A DNA stretch of 59,867 nt from Streptacidiphilus pinicola (GTDB taxonomy: Bacteria > Actinomycetota > Actinomycetes > Streptomycetales > Streptomycetaceae): contig NZ_QKYN01000112.1 of assembly GCF_003258295.1 (NCBI RefSeq), positions 1 to 59,867 on the forward strand. Reading direction: 5' to 3'. Shown in pieces: positions 8,090 to 16,525 of this stretch (positions are counted from its first letter, which is position 1; each line of letters starts with the position of its first letter). The notes under the pieces were generated by a model. It made no database searches. It saw only the letters and a list, made by a program, of their open reading frames with translations, and was not told where the DNA came from. The position numbers were made by a program, and so were the translations under genes.

Positions 8090-8740
8090 ATGAGCCTCAC
8101 CGACGACCTGTGGTCCGACATCGAGTCGATCTACGCCGAGATCCTGCAGCACCCCTTCGTGCGCGGGCTGACCGACGGCACGCTGCCGCGCCCGGCGTTC
8201 CGGCACTTCGTCGAGCAGGACTCGCTCTACCTGCGCGACTACGCCCGCGCCCTCGCCCTGTGCGGGGCGCGCGCCCCGCAGGCGGCGGCGCTGCAGGCCT
8301 TCGTCGAGGACGCGGTCGGTGCGCTCGCGGCCGAGCAGGAGATGCTGGCGGGCTTCGGCGCGGAGCTCGGCGAGGAGCTGGGGCAGCTGGTCCTGCCGAC
8401 CACCCGCGCCTACACCAGCCACCTGCTGGCCGTCGCCCACGGCGGCAGCTACGCCGAGGCGGTCGGCGCGGTGCTGCCCTGCTACTGGATCTACGCCCGG
8501 GTCGGCGCGCACCTGCTGGAGAAGTCCTCCCCGGACCGGCTCTACGCCCGCTGGATCGCGGCCTACGGAGACGAGGCCTTCCAGTCCGTCGTCCGCCGGG
8601 TCCTGGAGCTGACCGACGCCCTGGGCGCCGAGGTCTCCCCGGCGGAGCGGGCGCGGATGCGCGAGCGGTTCGTCACCTCCTCCCGCTACGAGTGGATGTT
8701 CTGGGACGCGGCCTGGCAGGGCGAGCGTTGGCCCGTCTGA
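8090..8740 (+). CDS. tenA: TenA-family protein (thiaminase II / aminopyrimidine aminohydrolase)
   Basis: The protein has 216 residues, the usual length for TenA. Members hydrolyse aminomethyl-pyrimidine breakdown products of thiamine for salvage, or thiamine itself. Visible family features are the early LQHPFVRGL segment, the FVEQDSLYLRDYAR region carrying the substrate-binding Asp44, the nucleophile region LPCYWIYARVG with Cys131, and a C-terminal RYEWMFWDAAW segment with the conserved Glu. The next gene overlaps its end, suggesting cotranscription. No thiamine riboswitch is recognisable in the short 43-base leader. Confidence 0.88.
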   Translation: MSLTDDLWSDIESIYAEILQHPFVRGLTDGTLPRPAFRHFVEQDSLYLRDYARALALCGARAPQAAALQAFVEDAVGALAAEQEMLAGFGAELGEELGQLVLPTTRAYTSHLLAVAHGGSYAEAVGAVLPCYWIYARVGAHLLEKSSPDRLYARWIAAYGDEAFQSVVRRVLELTDALGAEVSPAERARMRERFVTSSRYEWMFWDAAWQGERWPV

Positions 8741-9414
8741 CCGGTCGACGGCGTCTGGCCGGTCGACGGCGTGTGGCCCTGCTCGTCCTCGCCGCGGCGG
8801 TCGTGGCCGTGACGGCGGTGCTCGGCGCCTCCGAGGCGCAGCGGTTCGCCACCCATCTGCTCGCCCGGTCCGACCCCTTCTCCTCCCTGCCGGCCGTGTC
8901 GGCGGGCGCCGCGTTCGTGCTGCTCTACGCCGCCGCGACGGTCGCGCTGGTGCCCAAGCCGGTGCTGAACCTCGCGGCGGGCGCGTGGTTCGGCCTGGCC
9001 GAGGGCCTGCCGCTGGCCGTCGCCGCGACGACCCTCGGCGCGGCCGCGTCGTTCCTGCTGGGCCGCGCGGCTCTGCGCGGACGACGCCTCGGATTCCTGG
9101 AGCGTCGCGGCTGGTCCACGCTGGACCGGGAGTTGAGCGACCGCGGCTTCCGCTCGGTGCTGGCGCTGCGGCTGCTGCCGGTGCTGCCCTTCGCCGCGAT
9201 CAACTACGGCTGCGCGGTGGGAGGCACCCGCCTCGCCCCCTTCACTGCGGCGACCGCCCTCGGCGTCGTCCCGGGCACCGCCGCCCTCGTCCTCGCGGGC
9301 GCCACGGCCTCCGCCCCCAGCGCCACCGGCACCTGGTCCTCCCTCGCCGCCCTCGCCCTGCTGACCTGCGTCACCCTCGCCCCTCGCCTGCGTCGCCGGG
9401 CGGCGCAGCCGTAA
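8728..9414 (+). CDS. TVP38/TMEM64 (VTT/DedA-like) membrane protein
   Basis: About 228 residues if translation starts at TTG 8728, overlapping tenA by 13 bases with AGGG six bases upstream; GTG 8773 is the alternative. There are about five hydrophobic helices. The segment VPKPVLNLAAGAWFGLAEGL followed by FLLGRAALR and RLLPVLPFAAINY is the VTT-domain signature (re-entrant loop with a Gly/Ala-rich turn and conserved Arg and Pro). Family members are implicated in lipid translocation. The N-terminal TGRRRLAGRRR is produced by an 18-bp tandem duplication (8741-8776) right at the overlap. The exact start is uncertain. Confidence 0.8.
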   Translation: MARLTGRRRLAGRRRVALLVLAAAVVAVTAVLGASEAQRFATHLLARSDPFSSLPAVSAGAAFVLLYAAATVALVPKPVLNLAAGAWFGLAEGLPLAVAATTLGAAASFLLGRAALRGRRLGFLERRGWSTLDRELSDRGFRSVLALRLLPVLPFAAINYGCAVGGTRLAPFTAATALGVVPGTAALVLAGATASAPSATGTWSSLAALALLTCVTLAPRLRRRAAQP

Positions 9415-9475
9415 CCACGTTCGAACCGGCATCATGGTGCGAGTACGACACACACGCCACGGGGGAGGGGCGCGC

Positions 9476-9571
9476 ATGCGCGAGCCGTACGAGCTGGAGG
9501 TCCGCAGGCCGGGCCGGGGACGCGCGGGGTGGGAGGCGCTGCGCCGTGCCCTCCGCGCGGCGCTCGCGTGA
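9476..9571 (+). CDS. Candidate 31-residue small ORF translationally coupled to the next gene
   Basis: ATG 9476 is preceded by a strong GGGGGAGGGG Shine-Dalgarno. The frame encodes 31 residues rich in Arg, Leu and Ala (begins MREPYELEVRRPG) and ends in a TGA overlapping the GTG start of the following membrane gene (GTGA). That geometry is typical of translational coupling, so this is either a small protein or a leader ORF. No homologue is recognised. Confidence 0.45.
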   Translation: MREPYELEVRRPGRGRAGWEALRRALRAALA

Positions 9572-9972
9572 GGGCGTACGGGACGCGCTGGATCCGCTGG
9601 ATCTGGGCGATCGGTTTCGCCGAGGGCGCGTGCATGCACGTCTGGTACCTGGTGCAGGGCGGGCTGCACGCGTTCCGGGGTGAGCCGATCGTCATCCAGC
9701 TGTTCTTCCACGCGGAGCTGCTGCTCGATCCGCTGGTGCTCCTGCTGATGCTCCGCCGGAGCCGGGCCGCGGCGTGGTTGGGGCCGGCGGTGCTGCTCTG
9801 CGACACGGTCGCCTTCTGGTGGCTCTGCTGGGACGACCTGCTGCGTCACCCCGCGGCGTACCTGAAGCTGACCGGCCTGCCCGCCGTCACGGTGTTCGGC
9901 CTCTTCGTGCTGATCACCGCCGTGCCCCTGCATCGCGCGTACGCCGCGCGGCGGGTGCCGCTGATCGACTGA
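9568..9972 (+). CDS. Small multi-pass membrane protein, function unknown
   Basis: The protein has 134 residues from GTG 9568, which overlaps the stop of the preceding small ORF. Four hydrophobic stretches are visible: near WIRWIWAIGFAEG, LLLDPLVLLLMLRR, WLGPAVLLCDTVAFWWLCW and VTVFGLFVLITAVPLHRAY. The cytoplasmic ends are basic. GTG 9529 would extend the N-terminus by 13 residues but lacks the coupling and a Shine-Dalgarno. I do not recognise the family. Confidence 0.65.
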   Translation: MRAYGTRWIRWIWAIGFAEGACMHVWYLVQGGLHAFRGEPIVIQLFFHAELLLDPLVLLLMLRRSRAAAWLGPAVLLCDTVAFWWLCWDDLLRHPAAYLKLTGLPAVTVFGLFVLITAVPLHRAYAARRVPLID

Positions 9973-10013
9973 ACGCGTGGGGTGCTACCCCGGATCGTGG
10001 TGTTCACCGTATC

Positions 10014-10036
10014 CCTACCGGTCCGTCACAGGTAGG
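10014..10036 (+). promoter_or_regulatory. Inverted repeat and likely promoter region of the secreted Asp-box protein
   Basis: CCTACC (10014-10019) and GGTAGG (10031-10036) form a 6-bp dyad with an 11-bp centre; TAGGCT at 10033-10038 could be a -10 hexamer. A separate GGGGT-N3-ACCCC hairpin at 9979-9991 may terminate the upstream gene. Confidence 0.35.
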
Positions 10037-10127
10037 CTCTCCGCGTCCCGACGGGCCGTCAGGCCCGCGGTGCAGCACGGGCCCGCACAGTCGAGAACTG
10101 ACGAGAACCGACACATTCGGGGGTTTC

Positions 10128-11708
10128 ATGCGCATCCGTACCAGGGCTTCACTCGCCGCCGTCGCGTGCGCCGCACTCGCGGTCGTCGCCTCCGCAGCGG
10201 CACCGGCCGGCGCGGCCGGTAACGGCCACAGCGGCTACCTCGGCAGGGTCTCGCCGGGTGACCCCTACGCCTCCTGCAACATCAGCGGCGACGGAACAGG
10301 CACCAACTACCCCGGTACCGCGGACGAGCCGTGGGTGGCCGCCAACCCGCGCGACCCGCACCAGGTCATCTCGATGTACCAGCAGGACCGCTGGTCCAGC
10401 GGTGGCGCGCGCGGCGTGGCCGAGAGCTGGAGCAGCGACGGGAAGCACTTCCACCACGTGGCCCTGCCGTTCACCCACTGCACGCCCGGCGGGCTCGACT
10501 ACCAGCGCGCCTCCGACGCCTGGGTGAGCTTCGGGCCCGACGGCACCGCCTACGCCAGCGCGCTGGTCTTCGACGCCGCCACCAACCGCAACGGCGTCGC
10601 CGCCGCCACCTCCTACGACGGTGGGCGGACCTGGAAGCACCTCACCAAACTGATCGACGACAACGACGCGGCGATCGGCAACGACAAGAACTCCGTCACC
10701 GCCGACCCGAACCACGCCGGCGTCGCCTACCAGGTGTGGGACCGCCTCGACCAGACCACCGGAGCGAACGCGAGCTTCACCGGTCCCGCGTACCTCTCCG
10801 TCACCCGTGACGGTGGCCGTACCTGGTCCAAGGCCCGGCCGTTCGTCGACACCACGGCGGTGCCGAACTCGCAGACCATCGGCAACGTCATCGTCGTGGA
10901 CCGCCACTCCGGCACGCTCTACGACTTCTTCACCAGCATCACCTACACCGACGCCACCGCGAACACCGTGCTGGACAGCCACTACGCGATGGTGACCTCG
11001 CACGACCAGGGCCGCACCTGGAGCAAGCCCGCCCGGGTCACCAAGGACAGCTCCGTCAACGAGGTCGACCCGAACCTGCCCACCGACCCGAACGGTTCGC
11101 TGCGCGCGGGCGGCGGCCTCGGCAGTGTCGCGATCGACCCGGTCACCGGTGAGCTCTACCTGGCCTACGAGGGCTCGGACTTCAGCGGCGGCAAGTTCGA
11201 CCAGGTCCAGCTGGTCCACTCGACCGACCACGGCCGCACCTGGTCGGCGCCGGTGCGCCTGAACCAGTCGCCCAACACGCCGGCGTTCACGCCGACCATC
11301 ACGGTCGACGCGCACGGCACCGTCGCGGTGACCTACTACGACCTGCGCTACCTGCAGCCCGGCAACGTCACCACACTGCCGACGGCGGGGTGGCTGCTCA
11401 CCTTCCCGCGCGGCGGGGAGGCGAACCCGGTGGAGCGTCAGATCACGCCGGTCTTCGACTGGTTGCTCGCCCCGATGGCGGGCGGCCACATGCTCGGCGA
11501 CTACGCGGGCCTGACGACGGACGGCCCGTTCGTGCGCCCGGTCCTCGTGGAGACGAACACGCCCGCGGCGGGCGTGAACACCGCGGACGCCTTCTCGGGC
11601 CTCTACAGCCCGTCGAGCCTGCACGGTCCGGGCGGCTTCGTCGGCCCGAAGCTCACCGCGACGGGGAAGAGCGGCGTCGCCCGCGTCTTCGACCGACTGC
11701 GTCGCTGA
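10128..11708 (+). CDS. Secreted sialidase-like / BNR Asp-box repeat protein
   Basis: The protein has 526 residues. It begins with a Sec signal peptide (MRIRTRASL, hydrophobic Ala/Val core, cleavage near APAGAAG). Four Asp-boxes of the form S/T-x-D-x-G-x-T-W are visible: SYDGGRTW, TRDGGRTW, SHDQGRTW and STDHGRTW, each in a blade of a predicted beta-propeller. The usual sialidase Arg triad and FRIP motif are not evident, so enzyme activity is not implied. Secreted actinobacterial members of this type are often sugar- or cell-wall-binding. A perfect hairpin terminator follows directly. Confidence 0.8.
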   Translation: MRIRTRASLAAVACAALAVVASAAAPAGAAGNGHSGYLGRVSPGDPYASCNISGDGTGTNYPGTADEPWVAANPRDPHQVISMYQQDRWSSGGARGVAESWSSDGKHFHHVALPFTHCTPGGLDYQRASDAWVSFGPDGTAYASALVFDAATNRNGVAAATSYDGGRTWKHLTKLIDDNDAAIGNDKNSVTADPNHAGVAYQVWDRLDQTTGANASFTGPAYLSVTRDGGRTWSKARPFVDTTAVPNSQTIGNVIVVDRHSGTLYDFFTSITYTDATANTVLDSHYAMVTSHDQGRTWSKPARVTKDSSVNEVDPNLPTDPNGSLRAGGGLGSVAIDPVTGELYLAYEGSDFSGGKFDQVQLVHSTDHGRTWSAPVRLNQSPNTPAFTPTITVDAHGTVAVTYYDLRYLQPGNVTTLPTAGWLLTFPRGGEANPVERQITPVFDWLLAPMAGGHMLGDYAGLTTDGPFVRPVLVETNTPAAGVNTADAFSGLYSPSSLHGPGGFVGPKLTATGKSGVARVFDRLRR

Positions 11709-11715
11709 GCTGGTC

Positions 11716-11751
11716 GAGGGGCGCGGGGACCGAGAGGTCCCCGCGCCCCTC
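11716..11751. terminator. Bidirectional rho-independent-like terminator
   Basis: A perfect 16-bp stem, GAGGGGCGCGGGGACC, pairs with its complement across a GAGA tetraloop. It lies exactly between two convergent genes (stops at 11708 and 11756). It lacks a long T tract, as is usual in streptomycetes. Confidence 0.9.
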
Positions 11752-11755
11752 AGTG

Positions 11756-14080
11756 CTACTCGTTGTGCAGCACCTGGGCGATGGTCAGCCGTGCCGCCGC
11801 CCGGGAGGGGATGAGCGCGCCGAGGGTCGCCAGGACCACGCCGGAGAGCAGGAGCAGGGCGATCGCGCCCGGGTGCCAGACCTCCACCATGGGGGCCGGG
11901 AAGGCGATCCCGCCGGCCCGGCCGGTGATCGGCACGACCAACGCGTGCGCCAGCACGCCCAGCGGGACGCCCAACAGGCCACCGGCCAGGCCCAGCGCGC
12001 CCATGGAGGCGACCATCATCACCGTCACCTGACGTGGCGTCATGCCGATCGACTTCAGCATGCCGAGGTCGCGACGGCGCTCCCGGGCGTTCAGCACCAC
12101 GGTGTTGAAGACACCCAGCGCCGCGACCGCGCCCAACAGCAGCGTCAGGATGGTCGAGGAGGCGATGGCGGTCGTCGCTCCGGCGTTGACCGTCACCTTG
12201 GCCGACGGGCGCAGACCGGGGTCCGCGGCGCGCACCGCTCGGCCGTACGCGCCCACGTCGGTGCCGGACGCGAGCCTCACCAGGTACTGGCGGCCGGTGA
12301 GGGTCGGGCTCACGGCCAGCGCGGTGGACCAATCGGTGAAGACGTAGTCGGGGTCGCCGGAGAGGGTCTCGCCGACGACGGTCACCGGCTCCTGGCGACC
12401 GGCGGTCTGCAGGGTCAGCCGGTCACCCAGCGACACCCCCCACTCCTCCAGGAAACCGGGCGGCGCGACGATCTCGCCGGGCCCGTGGAACGAGCGCCCC
12501 TGCACCACCAGCGCTCCGACGTCGGCGGAACTGCCCCGGTACGCCCTGAGGTTCAGCCCCTTGGCGTGACCGGCCAGGCGGGCCGGGGCGTAGGTGGTGG
12601 CAGTCACCTGCACGGCGCCGGGCAGCGAGCCGAGCAGGGACTGGATCTGCGGATCGGTGTGCGTCGGTGGCGTCATGCCGAACTCCGCGCGGCCGGTGTC
12701 CACCTCCACCTGGTAGCTGCCGTTGCCCTCCTCCGCGTTGCCGTAGGCGGTCATCGTGGCGGCCAGCCCGTTCGCGAAGGTCACCGTCGCGACGCCGAGG
12801 ACCACCGCGGCCAGGGTCAGCGCGCTGCGCCCGGGGCGGGCGAACGGCAGGCCGAGGCCCAGGCTGACCGAACGCGGCAGCCGCGTCGCGGACAGCCGCC
12901 GCTGGATGCCGAGCGCCCGGCCGCCGCGCGGCGCGCTGCCCGCGCTGATCGCCCGTGCCGCGGACAGGCCGCGGGCCCGCAGCGACGGCAGCAGCGCGGC
13001 CAGGACCACCAGCAGCGGCATGCCGAGCAGCGCGACGATGTTCACCCACGCGCTCAGGCCCAGGCTGTCGGCAAGGAACGCCCCGTCGACGCCGTGGAAG
13101 ATCTGCTGCAGCAGCGGTTGCTCGGCCAGGTCGCCCAGCGCGGTGCCGAGCAGACAGCCGACGACCGCCGGCACGGACACCATGAGCAGGTAGATCGCCA
13201 CCACCTGGTTCGGGGTGAAGCCGAGCGCCTTCAGCACCCCGATGTGGCGGAAGCCGGAGACCACCGCGCCGCTCACCACGTTGCCGACGATGAGCGCGGA
13301 GACCAGCAGCCCGAGGATCCCGAAGACCATGAGGAACGGAACGAAGGCGCTCGGGACGTGCTCCACGGCCCGTTCGAGGTCGAGGTATGACTGCGTGGCG
13401 GTGAGCGCCCCGCCGGGCACGGCGGCCCGCAGCGCGGCAGTGTCGGCCCGGATCTCGGCGTCGCCGTCCGCGTGCGCGAACCGGTACAGCAGCTGCACGG
13501 AGGTCGGGTGCAGAGCCGTGATCTGGCTCGGCGACACCCATGCGTCGGCGCTCTGACTGACGCTGGAGGCGAGCCCGACGACGGTGAGCGGGACGCCGCC
13601 GACGGTGACCCGGCTGCCCAGCGCCGCGTGCGGTCCGTCGTGGTCGAGGCCCGGGGGCGAGCTGAACACCACCTCCCCGGGCCCGGTGGCCCAGTGGCCC
13701 GACCACAGATTGACCCGGTCCACCGGGCCGGCCGGATCGGCGCGGCCCACGACGGTGACGGGGCCGGGGTCGTGCACGGTCACCGGCTGGTCCAGGGTCG
13801 CCACGGCCTGGTCGAACGGCCCGGCGGCCGCCGCGACGCCCGGCATGCGTGTGGTGTCCGCGAGTTGCCCGGGCCGGGTCTTGGCCGCGTCGAAGGTCGC
13901 GGTCACCTGCGCGCCCTGCTGCCGCGCGAAGGCCCGCTCGAACGGCGCCGTGGCAGCGTCCAGCAGCCCCAGGGCGACCACGATCGTCATCGTCGAGACC
14001 AACACCACCAGGGCGATGACGAGGGTCTGCAGCCTGCGTCGCCGCACCGCCGCGCGGGCGGCCTGCCAGACGGCCCTCAT
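11756..14080 (-). CDS. FtsX/MacB-type ABC transporter permease
   Basis: The protein has 774 residues. It has an N-terminal helix (QTLVIALVVLVSTMTIVVALG), a large extracellular MacB-like domain, three helices near 250-400, a second helix/periplasmic domain unit, and three C-terminal helices ending in RLTIAQVLHNE. This duplicated FtsX architecture is typical of exporters of lipoproteins, peptides or antibiotics rather than importers. ATG 14080 overlaps the TGA of the ATPase gene (ATGA), so the pair is coupled. The divergent two-component system suggests envelope-stress or antimicrobial-peptide responsive expression. Confidence 0.88.
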   Translation of the reverse strand: MRAVWQAARAAVRRRRLQTLVIALVVLVSTMTIVVALGLLDAATAPFERAFARQQGAQVTATFDAAKTRPGQLADTTRMPGVAAAAGPFDQAVATLDQPVTVHDPGPVTVVGRADPAGPVDRVNLWSGHWATGPGEVVFSSPPGLDHDGPHAALGSRVTVGGVPLTVVGLASSVSQSADAWVSPSQITALHPTSVQLLYRFAHADGDAEIRADTAALRAAVPGGALTATQSYLDLERAVEHVPSAFVPFLMVFGILGLLVSALIVGNVVSGAVVSGFRHIGVLKALGFTPNQVVAIYLLMVSVPAVVGCLLGTALGDLAEQPLLQQIFHGVDGAFLADSLGLSAWVNIVALLGMPLLVVLAALLPSLRARGLSAARAISAGSAPRGGRALGIQRRLSATRLPRSVSLGLGLPFARPGRSALTLAAVVLGVATVTFANGLAATMTAYGNAEEGNGSYQVEVDTGRAEFGMTPPTHTDPQIQSLLGSLPGAVQVTATTYAPARLAGHAKGLNLRAYRGSSADVGALVVQGRSFHGPGEIVAPPGFLEEWGVSLGDRLTLQTAGRQEPVTVVGETLSGDPDYVFTDWSTALAVSPTLTGRQYLVRLASGTDVGAYGRAVRAADPGLRPSAKVTVNAGATTAIASSTILTLLLGAVAALGVFNTVVLNARERRRDLGMLKSIGMTPRQVTVMMVASMGALGLAGGLLGVPLGVLAHALVVPITGRAGGIAFPAPMVEVWHPGAIALLLLSGVVLATLGALIPSRAAARLTIAQVLHNE

Positions 14081-14808
14081 CCGGCCCGCTCCAGGCTGCG
14101 CTCGCCGGCCACCCGGCCGTCGGCGAGGTCGACGACGCGGTTGGCGCACCGGGTCGCCAGCCGCGGGTCGTGGGTGACCAGCAGCAGCGTCTGCCCGATC
14201 TGGTTCAGGTCCAGCAGCAGGTCCATCACCTGCTCGCCCGCGTGACTGTCCAGCGCCCCGGTCGGCTCGTCGGCCAGCAGCAGGGCCGGACGGTTCATCA
14301 GCGCGCGGGCGACCGCGACCCGTTGGCGCTCGCCGCCGCTCAGCACCGCCGGGTAGGCGTTGCGGCGGTCGGCGATGCCGAGCTCGTCGAGCAGTTCCTG
14401 CGCGCGGCGGCGCGCCTGGCGGGCCGGCGTGCCGGTCAACTGGGCCGCCAGCGCCACGTTGTCCAGGGCCGAGAGGTCGTCGAGCAGGTTGAAGAACTGG
14501 AACACCATGCCGATCCGGCGCCGCCGGAACAGGGCGAGCCCGGTCTCGTTCAGCCCGGTCAGGTCCTCCCCGTGCACCACGACCCGGCCGCTCGACGGGC
14601 GGTCCAGCCCCGCGACCATGTTCAGCAGCGTGGACTTGCCGCAGCCCGAGGGGCCCATCACCGCGACCGCCTCTCCGGCGCGGATCTCCAGGGAGACCCC
14701 GGCCAACGCCTCGGCCTCACCGAACTCCTTGCGGACCTCTTCCAGTCGCACCACCACCTTGGGCGTGGCGCCGTTCGCGGCGGCTTCGTTCACCGATCGA
14801 CTCGTCAT
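14077..14808 (-). CDS. ABC transporter ATP-binding protein (MacB/LolD class)
   Basis: The protein has 243 residues. Walker A is GPSGCGKST, the signature is LSGGERQRVAVARAL, Walker B is LLLADEPTGALD, and the switch His is in LLLVTHDPRLA. The ADEPTGALD form is characteristic of the LolD/MacB/FtsE class that partners FtsX-type permeases, matching the overlapping permease gene. ATG 14808 was chosen because upstream codons are composition-poor; GTG 14793 is a possible alternative. It powers the exporter encoded next. Confidence 0.92.
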   Translation of the reverse strand: MTSRSVNEAAANGATPKVVVRLEEVRKEFGEAEALAGVSLEIRAGEAVAVMGPSGCGKSTLLNMVAGLDRPSSGRVVVHGEDLTGLNETGLALFRRRRIGMVFQFFNLLDDLSALDNVALAAQLTGTPARQARRRAQELLDELGIADRRNAYPAVLSGGERQRVAVARALMNRPALLLADEPTGALDSHAGEQVMDLLLDLNQIGQTLLLVTHDPRLATRCANRVVDLADGRVAGERSLERAG

Positions 14809-14852
14809 GCCCCGCAACGTACGGTCGGCGGGGCCGCCCGGGCATCCCACCC

Positions 14853-14904
14853 CGGGTGCAAGCCGGGCCGCACGTCATCCCGTGGATGTAGGCGCCTGCA
14901 CCCG
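14853..14904. promoter_or_regulatory. Dyads in the ABC / two-component divergent promoter
   Basis: CGGGTGCA (14853-14860) and TGCACCCG (14897-14904) are perfect complements. Between them CATCC-CGT-GGATG (14876-14888) is a short perfect dyad. The divergent gap is only 138 bp, so these are good candidates for the binding site of the adjacent NarL-type response regulator. Confidence 0.4.
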
Positions 14905-14946
14905 CCGTACGACGCGTGCCGCCGCTGGATCTGGGAGGGTGGCCGG

Positions 14947-15807
14947 GTGCGGGGATCATGGATGGACGGGCTGGTCGCGGTGCTCGTCGTGGCGTGCGTG
15001 GCGGCGGGATGGCTGGGCGTGGCCCTGGTGCGGGAGCGCCGCGCCGGGCGGCGGGCGCTCGGGGACCGGGGTTGGCTGCTGGAACGCGAGCGCGAGAACG
15101 CCGCGCAGGCCGCCGTCGCGGCGGAGCGGGCGCGGATCGCGCGGGAGTTGCACGACATCGTCAGCCACAACGTCAGCCTGATGGTCGTCCAGGCGAGCGC
15201 GGCCCGCGAGGTGCTGGCCGTGCTGCCCGACGAGGCGGCGGCGGCGCTGCGCGCCGTCGAGGACGCTGGCCGCGACACGATGACGGAACTGCGGCACCTG
15301 CTGGGCCTGCTGGCCCCCGCGCAGGACGGCTCCGAGCCGGAGGGAGAGGCAGCAGGGGCCGCGGACGGGGAGCTCCCCGAGGGCCTCGCACCCCAGCCCG
15401 GCCTGGACCGGCTGGGCTCGCTCGTGGACCGCGTCTCCTTCGCAGGAGTCCCCGTCGAGGTGCGGATCCTGGGCGAGCCGCGGCGCCTGCCGGCGGGCGT
15501 GGACGTGACCGCGTTCCGCATCGTCCAGGAGGCGTTGACCAACGCCCTGCGTCACGGGGATGGTGGCAGGGCCGAGGTGACGGTCCGTTACGCCGACGCC
15601 TCGCTGCGCGTCGAGGTGCTCACCACCGGCGCCAGCGTTCTCCTGGGGGGCGAGGGCGCGCCCGCCAGGACCGCCAACCCCGGTGCGGGACGCGGCCTGA
15701 TGGGCCTGCGCGAGCGGGTCGGCGTCTACGGTGGCGAGCTCGACGCCCGGCGCCGGCTCGGCGGCGGCTACCGGGTCCGCGCCCGGATCCCGTTGGAGCG
15801 CGCGTGA
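14947..15807 (+). CDS. NarL-type sensor histidine kinase with a single membrane helix
   Basis: The protein has 286 residues. One N-terminal hydrophobic segment (LVAVLVVACVAAGWLGVALV) is followed immediately by a HisKA_3 dimerisation domain with the phosphorylated His in ARIARELHDIVSHNVSLMVV. A HATPase_c domain comes next (FRIVQEALTNALRHG as N box; GRGLMGLRERVGVYGG as G box). Most such kinases have four to six helices, so this one is short and resembles intramembrane-sensing kinases dependent on a partner, possibly the adjacent exporter. Start GTG 14947 has GGGAGGGT six bases upstream. Its TGA overlaps the regulator start. Confidence 0.9.
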   Translation: MRGSWMDGLVAVLVVACVAAGWLGVALVRERRAGRRALGDRGWLLERERENAAQAAVAAERARIARELHDIVSHNVSLMVVQASAAREVLAVLPDEAAAALRAVEDAGRDTMTELRHLLGLLAPAQDGSEPEGEAAGAADGELPEGLAPQPGLDRLGSLVDRVSFAGVPVEVRILGEPRRLPAGVDVTAFRIVQEALTNALRHGDGGRAEVTVRYADASLRVEVLTTGASVLLGGEGAPARTANPGAGRGLMGLRERVGVYGGELDARRRLGGGYRVRARIPLERA

Positions 15808-16505
15808 GTACGCCGGAGGCGGCTGAGACCGAGCGGGTGCCGCGCGTACTGATCGCCGACGACCAGGAGCTGATCCGCACCGGCTTCCGGCTGATCCTCA
15901 CCAGCCGCGGCATCGAGGTGGTCGGCGAGGCCGCCGACGGCGTCGAGGCGGTGGCGGCGGCGCGCCGACTGCGTCCGGACGTCGTGCTGATGGACATCCG
16001 CATGCCCAACCTCGACGGCCTGGAGGCGACTCGGCGGGTGCTGGCCGCCGACCCCGCCTGCCGGGTGCTCATCCTCACCACCTTCGACCTGGACCGCTAC
16101 GTCTACGCGGCACTGGCGGCCGGCGCGAGCGGCTTCCTGCTCAAGGACGTCACCGCCACGCACCTCGCGGCGGCCGTCCGCCTGGTCGACACCGGCGACG
16201 CGCTGCTGGCCCCCTCCATCACCCGCCGCCTGGTCGAACGCTTCGCCTCGGCCGACCGCGCACCCGGCCCCCAGCCGGCCGCTCCAGCGACCCCCGCGCT
16301 GGACGCGCTCACCCCACGCGAACGCGAGGTGCTCACCCTCGTCGGCCGCGGCCTCTCCAACGGCGAGCTCGCCACCGCCCTCACCCTCAGCGAGGCGACG
16401 GTGAAGACCCACGTGGCCCGCATCTTCAACAAACTCGCCCTCCGCGACCGCGCCCAGGCGGTGGTCCTCGCCTACGAGACGGGCCTGGTCAGGCCGGGCT
16501 CGTAG
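15804..16505 (+). CDS. NarL/LuxR-family response regulator
   Basis: The protein has 233 residues from GTG 15804, overlapping the kinase stop (GTGA). The receiver domain has the acidic pair at 19-20 (IADDQELI), phospho-acceptor Asp64 (VVLMDIRMPN) and the conserved Lys in FLLKDV. An Ala/Pro linker leads to a LuxR-type HTH (LTPREREVLTLVGRGLSNGE, then LSEATVKTHVARIFNKL). It should be phosphorylated by the kinase upstream and probably controls the divergent ABC exporter. Confidence 0.94.
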   Translation: MSTPEAAETERVPRVLIADDQELIRTGFRLILTSRGIEVVGEAADGVEAVAAARRLRPDVVLMDIRMPNLDGLEATRRVLAADPACRVLILTTFDLDRYVYAALAAGASGFLLKDVTATHLAAAVRLVDTGDALLAPSITRRLVERFASADRAPGPQPAAPATPALDALTPREREVLTLVGRGLSNGELATALTLSEATVKTHVARIFNKLALRDRAQAVVLAYETGLVRPGS

Positions 16506-16525
16506 CGCGGAGCCTGAGCGGGGGC

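Noticed and set aside
9418-9430. tRNA fragment suggested by a GTTCGAAC T-loop-like sequence
   Set aside because: No flanking acceptor or anticodon stem can be drawn.
10149-12332. 727-codon minus-strand frame spanning the secreted Asp-box gene and the permease end
   Set aside because: It crosses a perfect terminator and two real genes and shows no motif.
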